Below, piece by piece: positions 24,502 to 34,095 of a stretch of DNA of 64,000 bases (position 1 is its first letter; each line of letters opens with the position of its first letter). The notes beneath the pieces were generated by a model. The model saw nothing but the letters and a program-made list of their open reading frames with translations, did not search any database and had not been told where the DNA came from. The stretch comes from Streptomyces sp. PKU-EA00015. Lineage in GTDB: Bacteria > Actinomycetota > Actinomycetes > Streptomycetales > Streptomycetaceae. Where the stretch lies: NCBI RefSeq assembly GCF_013387495.1, contig NZ_JABZEE010000010.1, positions 1 to 64,000 on the forward strand, read 5' to 3'. Both the position numbers and the translations under genes were made by a program.

Positions 24502-26190
24502 TCAGCTCATGCGCAGGGCCAGGAAGAAGTCCAGCTTGTCCTCCAGGCGTGAAAGGTCGCGGCCCGTCAGCTGTTCGATCCTGCCCACGCGGTACCGCAG
24601 CGTGTTCACGTGCAGATGCAGGCGCGTCGCGCAGCGGGTCCAGGAGCCGTCGCAGTCCAGGAACGCCTCCAGCGTGGGGATGAGTTCCGCGCGGTGGCGG
24701 CGGTCGTAGTCCCGCAGCGGATCCAGGAGGCGGGCCGTGAACGCACGGCGCACGTCGTCCGGCACGAACGGCAGCAGCAGCACGTGCGAGGCCAGCTCGT
24801 GGTGGCCCGCCGCGCACACCCGGCCGGGGCGCGCCGCCGCCACGCGACGGGCGTGGCGGGCCTCCTCCAGCGCGCCGCGCAGACCCTCCGCCGAGTGCAC
24901 GGCCGCGCTGACGCCCAGCGTGAGCCGGCCGTCGCCGTCGAGACCGGCCGACAGCGGGGCGCGTACGGACTCCAGCAGGGCGTCGGCGTGCAGACCGGCG
25001 TCCGAGGGAGGCGTGACGTCCTCCTCCAGGCCGAGGGGGCTCACCGCCGGCAGCGGCACCAGCGCGATGGCCTCGTCACCGGTGTGCGCCACGGCGATCC
25101 GGTCCGCCGAGTCCGCTCCTGCGGCCGTCGGGTCGACCAGGATCTCCTCCAGCAGCGACTGCGCGACCGGGCCCGCCTCGATGCCCGACTCCGCGCCCCA
25201 GTCCACCCGGGCCACGACGACCTGCCAGTGCGGCGCGGTCCCCAGACCCGGCAGCAGTACCGGCGCGGCCACCCGCAGCCGTGCGGCGATCTCCGCCGGC
25301 GCGGCTCCCGTCTGGACCAGCTCCAGCACTTCCTGGGCGAGACGGCGCCGAACCGTGCGGGCCGCCTCCCGCCGGTCGCGTTCGACGGCGATCAGCTGGG
25401 TGACCCCCTGCAGCAGGTCGAGACGGGCCGCGGGCCAGTCCCCGGCGTCGGCCTCGACGGCCAGCAGCCAGTCCGACAGAACGCTCTCGCGGACGTCCCG
25501 CGACGCGGGCACGGCCCCACGGCCGGTGTTACGGATCGGGAAGAGCGAGTAGGTCACGCCCCCGACCACCGCCCGGTGCGGCGCCCGCCGGCCGGCCCGT
25601 ACCGCCGCCAGGTGCTCGCCGGCCAGGGCCGCGCCGGTCTGCGCGGTGAGCCCCTCGCCGGCGCCGGCGATCTGCCGCCCGGTGGGGGAGAGGACCCAGG
25701 CCCGCAGGTCCAGGTCGGAGCCGAGGAGGTCGAGCACCGCGTCCGGACCGCCGCCCGCCGGACCGGAGGTCATCAGCCTCCTGTGTCTGTCGACGACTGC
25801 CGCGAGGTCCCCGGCGCGCTCCCCGGAGACCTGCCGCACGACGTACTCGGTGATCGTCGCGAATGCAACGGACTCGTTCACAGCGAACAACGGCAGCCGG
25901 TGGCGGGAACACGCCTGCACCAGATCATCGGGAATGTCGCCGAGCTCCGCCTCGCCCGCCGCGAGCCCCGCGACCTGAGCGCTCGCGAGGATGCGGACGA
26001 ACGGTTCCGAGTCCTCGGCGCTGCGCCGCCAGGCGAGGCCGGTCAGCACCAGTTCGCCGCCCGAAAGGTACCGGCTCGGGTCCCGGAGATCGGTGGTCAT
26101 CACGCCCCGCACGCCGCGGTCGAGCTCGTCCTCGCCGCCGAGCAGCCGCAGCCCCAGCGCGTCGGTCTCCAGCAGTGCGCGCAGCCGCAT
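24502..26190 (-). CDS. pucR: PucR-family transcriptional regulator of purine catabolism
   Basis: 562 residues. The N-terminal PucR domain spans about residues 1-125 (LGLRLLGGEDELDRGVRGVM, DPSRYLSGGELVLTG). A GGDEF-like middle region follows, then a C-terminal helix-turn-helix (DCDGSWTRCATRLHLHVNTL, RYRVGRIEQLTGRDL) as in PucR/CdaR activators. It is divergent from the xanthine dehydrogenase operon, so it most likely controls that operon in response to purines or nitrogen. The ATG at 26190 has only a weak GGTGG upstream. The 288-base divergent region holds no other gene. Confidence 0.88.
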   Translation of the reverse strand: MRLRALLETDALGLRLLGGEDELDRGVRGVMTTDLRDPSRYLSGGELVLTGLAWRRSAEDSEPFVRILASAQVAGLAAGEAELGDIPDDLVQACSRHRLPLFAVNESVAFATITEYVVRQVSGERAGDLAAVVDRHRRLMTSGPAGGGPDAVLDLLGSDLDLRAWVLSPTGRQIAGAGEGLTAQTGAALAGEHLAAVRAGRRAPHRAVVGGVTYSLFPIRNTGRGAVPASRDVRESVLSDWLLAVEADAGDWPAARLDLLQGVTQLIAVERDRREAARTVRRRLAQEVLELVQTGAAPAEIAARLRVAAPVLLPGLGTAPHWQVVVARVDWGAESGIEAGPVAQSLLEEILVDPTAAGADSADRIAVAHTGDEAIALVPLPAVSPLGLEEDVTPPSDAGLHADALLESVRAPLSAGLDGDGRLTLGVSAAVHSAEGLRGALEEARHARRVAAARPGRVCAAGHHELASHVLLLPFVPDDVRRAFTARLLDPLRDYDRRHRAELIPTLEAFLDCDGSWTRCATRLHLHVNTLRYRVGRIEQLTGRDLSRLEDKLDFFLALRMS

Positions 26191-26478
26191 CTCGTCGCCA
26201 CCGATCTGTCTCGTTGTTGCACGTTCCGGCCAGAGATCCTTTGGCCACGGTTTCCGGGGGGAAACGGTGAGGTTGCTGATCTCCGCCTTTCGTTCGAATC
26301 TACAAGACGGGAGAGGCGACCAGCCAACTCCTTCATGGTTTCGGTGACTGCACCGCTGGGATCACGCCTTGTGTACTGGACCACATCGCGTGAACAGCAC
26401 ATGAACATCCAGTCGAGGGCCGGCCGTCCCGGGCCCGTTGCGACGACGACCCCGAGATTGAGAAGAAGAGAGCCACTC

Positions 26479-27369
26479 ATGGACTTCCTTCGCCCCGCCA
26501 GCTGGGAGGAGGCGCTCGCCGCCAAGGCCGAGCACCCCACCGCTGTCCCCATCGCGGGTGGCACCGATGTGATGGTCGAGATCAACTTCGACCACCGTCG
26601 GCCGGAGTACCTCCTGGATCTGAACCGCATCGGCGAACTGACCGAGTGGGAGGTCGGGGGAGAGAGCGTCCGGCTGGGTGCCTCCGTTCCGTACACCGAC
26701 ATCATGGAGCATCTGCGGGCCGAGCTGCCGGGCCTCGCGCTCGCCTCCCACACGGTCGCCTCCCCGCAGATCCGCAACCGCGGAGGGGTCGGCGGCAACC
26801 TCGGCACCGCGTCCCCGGCCGGGGACGCCCACCCGGCGCTGCTCGCCGCGGGCGCCGAGGTCGAGGTGGAGTCGGTGCGCGGCTCCCGCCTGATCCCGAT
26901 CGACGAGTTCTACACGGGCGTCAAGCGCAACGCGCTGGCCCCCGACGAGCTCATCCGCGCCGTGCACATCAAGAAGGCCGACGGGCCCCAGCAGTACTCC
27001 AAGGTCGGCACCCGCAACGCGATGGTGATCGCGGTCTGCGCCTTCGGCCTCGCCCTGCACCCCGAGACCCGCACCGTGCGCACCGGCATCGGCTCCGCCG
27101 CCCCCACACCGGTGCGCGCCCACGCCGCGGAGGACTTCCTGAACGCCGCGCTCGAAGAAGGCGGATTCTGGGAGAGCGGGAACATCATCACCCCCTCGAT
27201 CGCCAAGCAGTTCGCGGAGCTCGCCTCCGGCGCCTGCAACCCCATCGACGACGTGCGCGGCACCGCCAAGTACCGCCGTCACGCGGTGGGCATCATGGCC
27301 CGCCGCACGCTCGGCTGGACCTGGGAGCAGTACCGCGGCACCGCCCGCACGCTTGAAGGAGCTGCATAA
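26479..27369 (+). CDS. Xanthine dehydrogenase, FAD-binding subunit
   Basis: 296 residues. The FAD-binding domain comes first (PTAVPIAGGTDVMVEIN; QIRNRGGVGGNLGTASPAGD) and the CO-dehydrogenase-flavoprotein C-terminal domain last (AAPTPVRAHAAEDFL). It passes electrons from the Fe-S subunit to NAD+ or oxygen. AAGAAGAGAG precedes the ATG at 26479. It is the first gene of the operon, with two bases between its stop and the next start. Confidence 0.92.
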   Translation: MDFLRPASWEEALAAKAEHPTAVPIAGGTDVMVEINFDHRRPEYLLDLNRIGELTEWEVGGESVRLGASVPYTDIMEHLRAELPGLALASHTVASPQIRNRGGVGGNLGTASPAGDAHPALLAAGAEVEVESVRGSRLIPIDEFYTGVKRNALAPDELIRAVHIKKADGPQQYSKVGTRNAMVIAVCAFGLALHPETRTVRTGIGSAAPTPVRAHAAEDFLNAALEEGGFWESGNIITPSIAKQFAELASGACNPIDDVRGTAKYRRHAVGIMARRTLGWTWEQYRGTARTLEGAA

Positions 27370-27371
27370 GC

Positions 27372-27971
27372 ATGCGCGTCAATTTCACCGTCAACGGACG
27401 CCGCCAGGAGGCGGACGACGTCTGGGAGGGCGAGAGCCTGCTCTACGTCCTGCGCGAGCGCCTGGGCCTGCCCGGCTCCAAGAACGCCTGTGAGCAGGGC
27501 GAGTGCGGCTCCTGCACCGTGAGACTCGACGGCGTCCCGGTCTGCTCGTGTCTGGTCGCGGCCGGCCAGGTCGAGGGCCGCGAGGTCGTCACCGTCGAGG
27601 GCCTCGCCGACTACGCCAAGCAGCGCGAGGAGCACGGCTGCGCGACCGGGGCGTGCGGCACGTCCCTCCAGGACGCGCAGCAGTGGCAGGCGAAGGGCAC
27701 CGACTCGCAGACCGGCGAGGGCGCCGAGCTCTCCCCGATCCAGCAGGCGTTCATCGACGCCGGCGCCGTCCAGTGCGGCTTCTGCACCCCGGGCCTGCTG
27801 GTCGCCGCCGACGAGATGCTGGAGCGCAACCCCTCGCCCACCGACGAGGACATCCGCGAGGCCCTGTCCGGCAATCTCTGCCGCTGCACCGGATACGAGA
27901 AGATCCTCGACGCCGTCCGCCTCGCGGCCGCTCGTCAGGAGCGTCGGGGAAACCAGGAAGCGACGGTCTGA
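27372..27971 (+). CDS. Xanthine dehydrogenase, [2Fe-2S] subunit
   Basis: 199 residues. The ferredoxin-like cluster is CEQGECGSC with the fourth Cys in VPVCSC, and the second cluster motifs are QCGFCTPG and NLCRCTGY. Between them lies an insertion of about 40 residues containing GCATGACG, which makes it longer than the usual 160-residue subunit; similar insertions occur in streptomycete homologues. It carries electrons from the molybdenum site to FAD. It ends two bases before the large subunit. Confidence 0.92.
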   Translation: MRVNFTVNGRRQEADDVWEGESLLYVLRERLGLPGSKNACEQGECGSCTVRLDGVPVCSCLVAAGQVEGREVVTVEGLADYAKQREEHGCATGACGTSLQDAQQWQAKGTDSQTGEGAELSPIQQAFIDAGAVQCGFCTPGLLVAADEMLERNPSPTDEDIREALSGNLCRCTGYEKILDAVRLAAARQERRGNQEATV

Positions 27972-27973
27972 CG

Positions 27974-30379
27974 ATGACGCAGAACACCCGAGCCGCCTCC
28001 GTCCCGGCGGGCACTCCCACCAAGGTCACCCAGGGCTCCAGGACCAAGGGCGGCATCGGCGAGTCCACGCTCCGCCCCGACGGCACACTCAAGGTCACCG
28101 GCGAGTTCGCGTACTCCTCGGACATGTGGCACGAGGACATGCTCTGGGGCCAGATCCTGCGCTCCACCGTCGCGCACGCCGAGATCGTCTCCATCGACAC
28201 CTCCGAGGCCCTGGCCCAGGCCGGCGTCTACGCCGTCCTCACCTATGAGGACCTGCCGACCGAGGTCAAGAACTACGGCCTGGAGATCCAGGACACCCCG
28301 GTCCTGGCCAACGGCGTCGTACGCCACCACGGCGAGCCCGTGGCCCTGGTCGCCGCGGACCACCCGGAGACCGCGCGCCGCGCCGCCGCCAAGATCAAGG
28401 TGGAGTACAGGGAGCTGCCCGTCGTCACCGACGAGGCGTCCGCGACCGCCCCCGACGCGCCGCTGCTGCACCCGGGCCGCGACGACCACCACGCCGGTCA
28501 CGTCCCGCACCCCAACATCGTGCACCGCCAGCCCATCGTCCGCGGCAACGCCGACGAGGCCGCCGAGCGCGCCGATGTGATCGTCTCCGGCGAGTACGTC
28601 TTCGGCATGCAGGACCAGGCGTTCCTCGGGCCCGAGTCGGGGCTCGCCGTGCCCGCCGAGGACGGCGGAGTCGACCTGTACGTGGCCACGCAGTGGCTCC
28701 ACTCCGACCTGCGCCAGATCGCCCCCGTCCTCGGCCTGCCCGAGGAGAAGGTCCGCATGACGCTGTCCGGCGTCGGCGGCGCCTTCGGCGGCCGCGAGGA
28801 CCTGTCGATGCAGATCCACGCCTGCCTGCTGGCGCTGCGCACCGGCAAGCCGGTCAAGATCGTCTACAACCGGTTCGAGTCCTTCTTCGGGCACGTCCAC
28901 CGCCACCCGGCGAAGCTCTGGTACGAGCACGGTGCCACCCGCGACGGCAAGATCACGCACATGAAGTGCCGGATCGTGCTGGACGGCGGCGCCTACGCCT
29001 CCGCCTCCCCGGCCGTCGTCGGCAACGCCTCCTCCCTCTCGGTGGGCCCGTACGTCATCGACGACGTCGACATCGAGGCCATCGCCCTCTACACCAACAA
29101 CCCGCCCTGCGGCGCCATGCGCGGCTTCGGCGCGGTCCAGGCGTGCTTCGCCTACGAGGCGCAGATGGACAAGCTGGCCAAGGCCCTCGACATGGACCCC
29201 GTCGCGTTCCGGCAGCTCAACGCCATGGAGCAGGGCACCCTGCTGCCGACCGGGCAGGCGGTCGACTCGCCGGCCCCGGTCGCCGAGCTGCTGCGCCGGG
29301 TCAAGGCCCGCCCGCTGCCGCCCGAGCGCCAGTGGGAGACCACCGAGGGCTCGGACGTCCGCGCGCTGCCCGGCGGCCTGTCCAACACCACGCACGGCGA
29401 GGGCGTCGTCCGGGGTGTCGGCTACGCGGTGGGCATCAAGAACGTCGGCTTCTCCGAGGGCTTCGACGACTACTCCACCGCCAAGGTGCGCATGGAGGTC
29501 GTGGGCGGCGAGGCCGTCGCGACCGTGCACACCGCGATGGCGGAGGTCGGCCAGGGCGGTGTCACCGTCCACGCCCAGATCGCCCGCACGGAGCTGGGCG
29601 TCACCCAGGTGACCATCAACCCCGCCGACACGCAGGTGGGCTCGGCAGGTTCCACCTCCGCCTCCCGCCAGACGTACGTCACCGGCGGCGCGGTGAAGAA
29701 CTCCTGCGAGCTGGTCCGCGAGAAGGTCCTGGAGATCGGGCGCCGCAGGTTCGGCAGCTACCACCCGGCCTGGGCCACCGCCGAGCTGCTGCTGGAGGGC
29801 GGCAAGGTCGTCACCGACGGCGGCGAGGTCCTCGCCGACCTGGTGGACGTGCTGGAGGACGAGGCCGTCGAGATCGAGGCCGAGTGGCGCCACCGCCCCA
29901 CCGAGGCGTTCGACCTGCGCACCGGCCAGGGCAACGGCCACGTGCAGTACTCGTTCGCCGCGCACCGCGCGGTCGTCGAGGTGGACACCGAGCTCGGTCT
30001 GGTCAAGGTCATCGAGCTCGCCTGCGCCCAGGACGTCGGCAAGGCCCTCAACCCGCTGTCCGTCGTCGGCCAGATCCAGGGTGGCACCACCCAGGGCCTG
30101 GGCGTCGCGGTCATGGAGGAGATCATCGTCGACCCGAAGACCGCGAAGGTCAGGAACCCCTCCTTCACGGACTACCTGATCCCCACCATCCTCGACACGC
30201 CGACCATCCCGGTCGACGTGCTCGAACTCGCCGACGACCACGCCCCGTACGGGCTGCGCGGCATCGGCGAGGCCCCGACCCTGTCGTCCACCCCGGCCGT
30301 CCTCGCGGCGATCCGGAACGCGACGGGTCTCGAACTGAACAGGACGCCGGTGCGCCCCGAGCACCTCACCGGCACCTGA
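27974..30379 (+). CDS. Xanthine dehydrogenase, molybdopterin-binding subunit
   Basis: 801 residues. The aldehyde oxidase/xanthine dehydrogenase a/b domain is at the N-terminus and the molybdopterin domain follows. Visible landmarks are SGVGGAFGGRED, PPCGAMRGFGAVQACF, GGTTQGLGVAVMEE and the active-site Glu in GLRGIGEAPT. It oxidises hypoxanthine and xanthine to urate. The PucR regulator, purine permease and XdhC next to it support purine catabolism rather than a generic aldehyde oxidase. Confidence 0.92.
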   Translation: MTQNTRAASVPAGTPTKVTQGSRTKGGIGESTLRPDGTLKVTGEFAYSSDMWHEDMLWGQILRSTVAHAEIVSIDTSEALAQAGVYAVLTYEDLPTEVKNYGLEIQDTPVLANGVVRHHGEPVALVAADHPETARRAAAKIKVEYRELPVVTDEASATAPDAPLLHPGRDDHHAGHVPHPNIVHRQPIVRGNADEAAERADVIVSGEYVFGMQDQAFLGPESGLAVPAEDGGVDLYVATQWLHSDLRQIAPVLGLPEEKVRMTLSGVGGAFGGREDLSMQIHACLLALRTGKPVKIVYNRFESFFGHVHRHPAKLWYEHGATRDGKITHMKCRIVLDGGAYASASPAVVGNASSLSVGPYVIDDVDIEAIALYTNNPPCGAMRGFGAVQACFAYEAQMDKLAKALDMDPVAFRQLNAMEQGTLLPTGQAVDSPAPVAELLRRVKARPLPPERQWETTEGSDVRALPGGLSNTTHGEGVVRGVGYAVGIKNVGFSEGFDDYSTAKVRMEVVGGEAVATVHTAMAEVGQGGVTVHAQIARTELGVTQVTINPADTQVGSAGSTSASRQTYVTGGAVKNSCELVREKVLEIGRRRFGSYHPAWATAELLLEGGKVVTDGGEVLADLVDVLEDEAVEIEAEWRHRPTEAFDLRTGQGNGHVQYSFAAHRAVVEVDTELGLVKVIELACAQDVGKALNPLSVVGQIQGGTTQGLGVAVMEEIIVDPKTAKVRNPSFTDYLIPTILDTPTIPVDVLELADDHAPYGLRGIGEAPTLSSTPAVLAAIRNATGLELNRTPVRPEHLTGT

Positions 30380-30393
30380 CAGATCCCCTCCAC

Positions 30394-30462
30394 TTCTCCG
30401 GGCGGTGCGTGCCATGCCTCCAAAGGAACGCCACTTCCGCACTGCCCGTGCCGCCCGGAGAA
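30394..30462 (+). terminator. Large hairpin after the xanthine dehydrogenase genes
   Basis: A perfect 12-bp stem (TTCTCCGGGCGG with its complement) closes a 45-base loop, 15 bases after the large-subunit stop. It could end or attenuate transcription before the permease. The remainder of the 254-base gap up to 30634 shows no gene. Confidence 0.5.
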
Positions 30463-30633
30463 CCCGAGTGCCGCACCGCTCGCGGCCACAGCACCACCCC
30501 GCAGTACGAGCAGTACCCGCAGAGCAGGTTCGTCTCGGGCCGTCCCCCGGGTCGTGCAGCCGAAGCACTTTCCCAAATCCCGCCATGGAAATCCTTCCGG
30601 CGGGTGCCCCTGTGAACCTTGGGAGCAGGCACC

Positions 30634-32115
30634 ATGACCCAGCAGTCCACTGAGCCGAGGACCACGGCGGAGGACGCCGGCGCAGGTACGCGCCAGCCCG
30701 CCGGCCGGTCCTGGCTCGACCGTTACTTCCACATAACCCAGAGAGGGTCGACCATCGGGCAGGAGGTGCGTGGCGGCATCACCACCTTCATGGCGATGGC
30801 GTACATCGTCCTGCTGAACCCGGTGATCCTTTCGGTGCCCGATGCGACCGGCGCGAAGCTCGACGGTGATCAGGTGACCACCGCGACCGTCTTCGCCGCG
30901 GCCGCCACCACCATCGTGATGGGTCTCATCGGCAACGTGCCGCTGGCCCTCGCCGCCGGACTCAGTGTCTCCGCCGTGATGGCATTCCAGGTCGCCCCCG
31001 AGATGTCGTGGGGTAACGCGATGGGCATGTGCGTCATCTACGGCGCCGTGATCGTCCTGCTCGTCGTCACCGGCCTGCGGGAACTGATCATGAACGCGAT
31101 CCCCTTGGCGCTGAAGCACGCCATCACCATGGGTATCGGTCTGTTCGTCTGTCTCATCGGCCTCGTCCAGGCCGGATTCGTCACCTCCATGCCCGGTGAG
31201 GGCGGCATCGCCGGCGCCAAGCCGATCCAGCTCGGCACGCACGACATGCTCACCGGCTGGCCGGTGCTCTGCTTCTCCGTCACCGTCCTGCTGATCTTCC
31301 TGCTCCAGGTGCGCAAGGTCCCCGGTGCGATCCTCATCGGCATCGTCGGCGGCACGCTCTTCGCCGCCGTCGTCCACCAGTTCGCCGGTCTCGACAAGGC
31401 CGCCTGGGGCGGTCTGAACGCGCCCGAGATCACCGGATCGATCGTCTCGACCCCCGACTTCGGCCTGTTCGGCGCCGTCTCCTTCGACGGCATGGCCGAC
31501 GTCGGCGGCATCACCGTCGGCGTCATCGTCTTCACCCTGGTGCTGGCCGGATTCTTCGACGCCATGGGCACCATCATCGGCATCGGCCAGCAGGCCGACC
31601 TCGCCGACGACAAGGGCAAGATGCCCGGCCTCAACAAGGCCCTCGCCATCGACGGCGCGGGCGGCGCGATCGGCGGCCTCGCGGGCGCCTCCGGCCAGAC
31701 CGTCTTCGTCGAGTCCACCGCCGGCGTCGGCGACGGCGCGCGCACCGGCCTGGCCAGCGTCGTCACCGGTCTCGCGTTCACGCTCTGCCTCTTCTTCACC
31801 CCGCTGGCCCAGCTCATCCCGACCCAGGTTGCCGCGGGCGCGCTGGTCGTCATCGGCTCGATGATGATGACCAACGCCAAGCACATCGACTGGAACGACT
31901 CGGCCACCTCCATCCCGGTCTTCCTGACCACGGTGCTGATGCCGTTCACCTACTCCATCACCGCGGGCATCGCCGCCGGTGTCATCGCCCACGTCCTGAT
32001 CAAGGCGGTCCAGGGCCGGGCGCGCGACATCGGCTGGCTGATGTGGGTCCTGTCCGCCGTGTTCCTCGCCTACTTCGCCCTGAATCCGATCGAGGGCTGG
32101 CTGGGAATCAAGTAA
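30634..32115 (+). CDS. NCS2-family purine permease (AzgA-like)
   Basis: 493 residues with 12 or more hydrophobic segments. AzgA-type signatures are visible: GGITTFMAMAYIVLLNPVIL near the N-terminus and AGFFDAMGTIIGIGQQADL in the middle, with SASG-type GLAGASGQTVFVESTAG. It would import hypoxanthine, guanine or adenine by proton symport. GGGAG lies nine bases before the ATG at 30634; the in-frame GTG-like start at 30619 is less likely. The position between xanthine dehydrogenase and XdhC fits purine use. Confidence 0.9.
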   Translation: MTQQSTEPRTTAEDAGAGTRQPAGRSWLDRYFHITQRGSTIGQEVRGGITTFMAMAYIVLLNPVILSVPDATGAKLDGDQVTTATVFAAAATTIVMGLIGNVPLALAAGLSVSAVMAFQVAPEMSWGNAMGMCVIYGAVIVLLVVTGLRELIMNAIPLALKHAITMGIGLFVCLIGLVQAGFVTSMPGEGGIAGAKPIQLGTHDMLTGWPVLCFSVTVLLIFLLQVRKVPGAILIGIVGGTLFAAVVHQFAGLDKAAWGGLNAPEITGSIVSTPDFGLFGAVSFDGMADVGGITVGVIVFTLVLAGFFDAMGTIIGIGQQADLADDKGKMPGLNKALAIDGAGGAIGGLAGASGQTVFVESTAGVGDGARTGLASVVTGLAFTLCLFFTPLAQLIPTQVAAGALVVIGSMMMTNAKHIDWNDSATSIPVFLTTVLMPFTYSITAGIAAGVIAHVLIKAVQGRARDIGWLMWVLSAVFLAYFALNPIEGWLGIK

Positions 32116-32160
32116 CACCTCCGCCGCCCCTCCGCACACCTTCATCCCGAGGAGACCGAC

Positions 32161-33312
32161 ATGCTGGACATCGCCGAAGAGCTGAACCGGTGGGTCGAGC
32201 AGGGCCGTTCGTTCGCCGTCGCCACCGTCGTCGCCGTCGGGGGCAGCGCACCCCGCCAGCCGGGCGCCGCGCTCGCCGTCGACAGCGAGGGCACGGCGAT
32301 CGGCTCGGTCTCCGGAGGCTGTGTGGAGGGCGCGGTGTACGACCTGTGCACCCAGGCGCTCCAGGACGGTGAAAGCGTCCTGGAACGCTTCGGATACAGC
32401 GACGAGGACGCGTTCGCCGTGGGTCTGACCTGCGGCGGCGTCATCGACGTCCTCGTCACCCCCGTACCCGCGGACGCTCCCGGCAGGGAGGTGTTCGCGG
32501 CCGCGCTGGCCACCGCCGCCCGAGGGGAGGCAGCGGCGATCGCGCGGATCACCGACGGCCCCGCGGAACTGGCGGGCCGCGCCCTGCTGGTGCGCCCCGA
32601 CGGCAGCTGCGAGGGATCGCTCGGCGGCCACCCGGAGCTGGACCGCACGGCGGCCGCCGAGGCCGCGGCCATGCTGGACGCCGGCCGCACCGGTACCGTC
32701 GTCATCGGCGAGGACGGCTCGCGCTGCGGCCGGCCGCTGACCCTGCTCGTCGAGTCGAGCGTGCCCGCGCCGCGCATGATCGTCTTCGGCGCCATCGACT
32801 TCGCCTCCGCGCTCGTGCGGGTGGGCAAGTTCCTCGGCTACCACGTCACCGTCTGCGACGCGCGGCCCGTCTTCGCCACGAGGACCCGCTTCCCGGACGC
32901 GGACGAGATCGTCGTCGACTGGCCGCACCGCTACCTGGAGTCCGCCGAGGTGGACGGCCGCACCGTCCTGTGCGTCCTGACCCACGACGCCAAGTTCGAC
33001 GTCCCGCTCCTGGAACGGGCGCTGCGGATGCCCGTCGCGTACGTCGGGGCCATGGGCTCGCGCCGCACCCACGAGGACCGCAACAGGCGACTGCGGGAGG
33101 TCGGCGTCACCGAACTGGAACTCGCCCGGCTGCGGTCCCCGATCGGCCTCGACCTCGGCGCGCGCACACCGGAGGAGACGGCGCTGTCCATCGGCGCGGA
33201 GATCGTGGCGAACCGCCGCGGCGGCAGCGGTGTCTCGCTGGCCGGCGCGCACACGCCGATCCACCACGACGGACCCGACGCCGTGGCGGGCCGGATCGGG
33301 TCGGTGGCGTAG
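32161..33312 (+). CDS. xdhC: XdhC/CoxI-family protein, xanthine dehydrogenase maturation factor
   Basis: 383 residues. The N-terminal XdhC/CoxI domain (VVAVGGSAPRQPGAALAV, SVSGGCVEGAVYDL) is followed by a Rossmann-like XdhC domain (RMIVFGAIDFASALVRVGKF) and a late block (YVGAMGSRRTHEDR). The family binds molybdenum cofactor and helps sulphurate and insert it. GAGGAG lies shortly before the ATG at 32161. It is the last gene of the purine operon. Confidence 0.9.
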   Translation: MLDIAEELNRWVEQGRSFAVATVVAVGGSAPRQPGAALAVDSEGTAIGSVSGGCVEGAVYDLCTQALQDGESVLERFGYSDEDAFAVGLTCGGVIDVLVTPVPADAPGREVFAAALATAARGEAAAIARITDGPAELAGRALLVRPDGSCEGSLGGHPELDRTAAAEAAAMLDAGRTGTVVIGEDGSRCGRPLTLLVESSVPAPRMIVFGAIDFASALVRVGKFLGYHVTVCDARPVFATRTRFPDADEIVVDWPHRYLESAEVDGRTVLCVLTHDAKFDVPLLERALRMPVAYVGAMGSRRTHEDRNRRLREVGVTELELARLRSPIGLDLGARTPEETALSIGAEIVANRRGGSGVSLAGAHTPIHHDGPDAVAGRIGSVA

Positions 33313-33465
33313 CCCCGGCCGCGGGGTGCGCGGCGCCGTGGTCCGTGCCGCCTACACCTGTCAGCTGTGACGTTTCTGTGAGTCCTGGCGCTGAGTTGTG
33401 TGTGGGGGGACACACGCGGGTCATGGTCATGGGCATGACGTGACCGCAATGACGAAGAGGAACGA

Positions 33466-34095
33466 GTGAGCAAGGAGCGGGGCGACCGACGTGCGCAGGC
33501 GCACGACACGGAGCTCGGTGACGCGGTCGCGAGAGCACAGCAGGGTGACGAGGCGGCCTTTTCCCGGGCTTACCGGATCGTCCATCCCCCACTTCTCGGG
33601 TTCCTGCGCGGACTCGTCGGCGACGACGCGGAGGACGTGGCCTCCGAGGCCTGGCTCGAAATCGCCCGTGACATCGGGCGCTTCCGCGGAGACGGGGCCG
33701 GCTTCCGGGCCTGGACGGCGAGCATCGCGCGCAACCGGGCCATCGACCACCTGCGCCGTATCAGGAGCCGTCCGCGCGGCACGTTCCTCGAGAACGACCT
33801 CGCCGAGATGCCGGCTCGTCAGGACACGGCGGAAGAGGCGTTCGAGACCGTCTCGACCCAGGAGGCACTTGCGCTCATCGCGCGGCTTCCGCGCCAGCAG
33901 GCCGAGGCCGTACTGCTCCAGACGGTCATCGGACTGGACGGGCCGACCGCCGCCCGTGTGCTCGGCAAGCGGCCCGGCGCCGTCCGCTCCGCCACCCACC
34001 GCGGCCTGAAACGACTGGAGAAGCACCTCGCCCCACTCCGGCCGAAGGGGTGTGTGACAGATTCGGACCCCTGTGCGCTGGGAGGGGCGAGATGA
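33466..34095 (+). CDS. ECF-type RNA polymerase sigma factor
   Basis: 209 residues. Region 2 is at about residues 35-90 (HPPLLGFLRGLVGDDAEDVA, WTASIARNRAIDHLRRI) and region 4 at about 125-185 (LALIARLPRQQAEAVLLQTV, TAARVLGKRPGAVRSATHR). The GTG at 33466 is preceded by AGGAAC. Its stop overlaps the start of a membrane-protein gene (ATGA), the usual arrangement of an ECF sigma factor with its anti-sigma factor. The target promoters are not known. Confidence 0.9.
   Translation: MSKERGDRRAQAHDTELGDAVARAQQGDEAAFSRAYRIVHPPLLGFLRGLVGDDAEDVASEAWLEIARDIGRFRGDGAGFRAWTASIARNRAIDHLRRIRSRPRGTFLENDLAEMPARQDTAEEAFETVSTQEALALIARLPRQQAEAVLLQTVIGLDGPTAARVLGKRPGAVRSATHRGLKRLEKHLAPLRPKGCVTDSDPCALGGAR

Noticed and set aside
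30172..33267. 1031-codon open frame on the minus strand
   Set aside because: Antisense of the permease and xdhC genes; low-complexity Asp/Gly/His-rich product.
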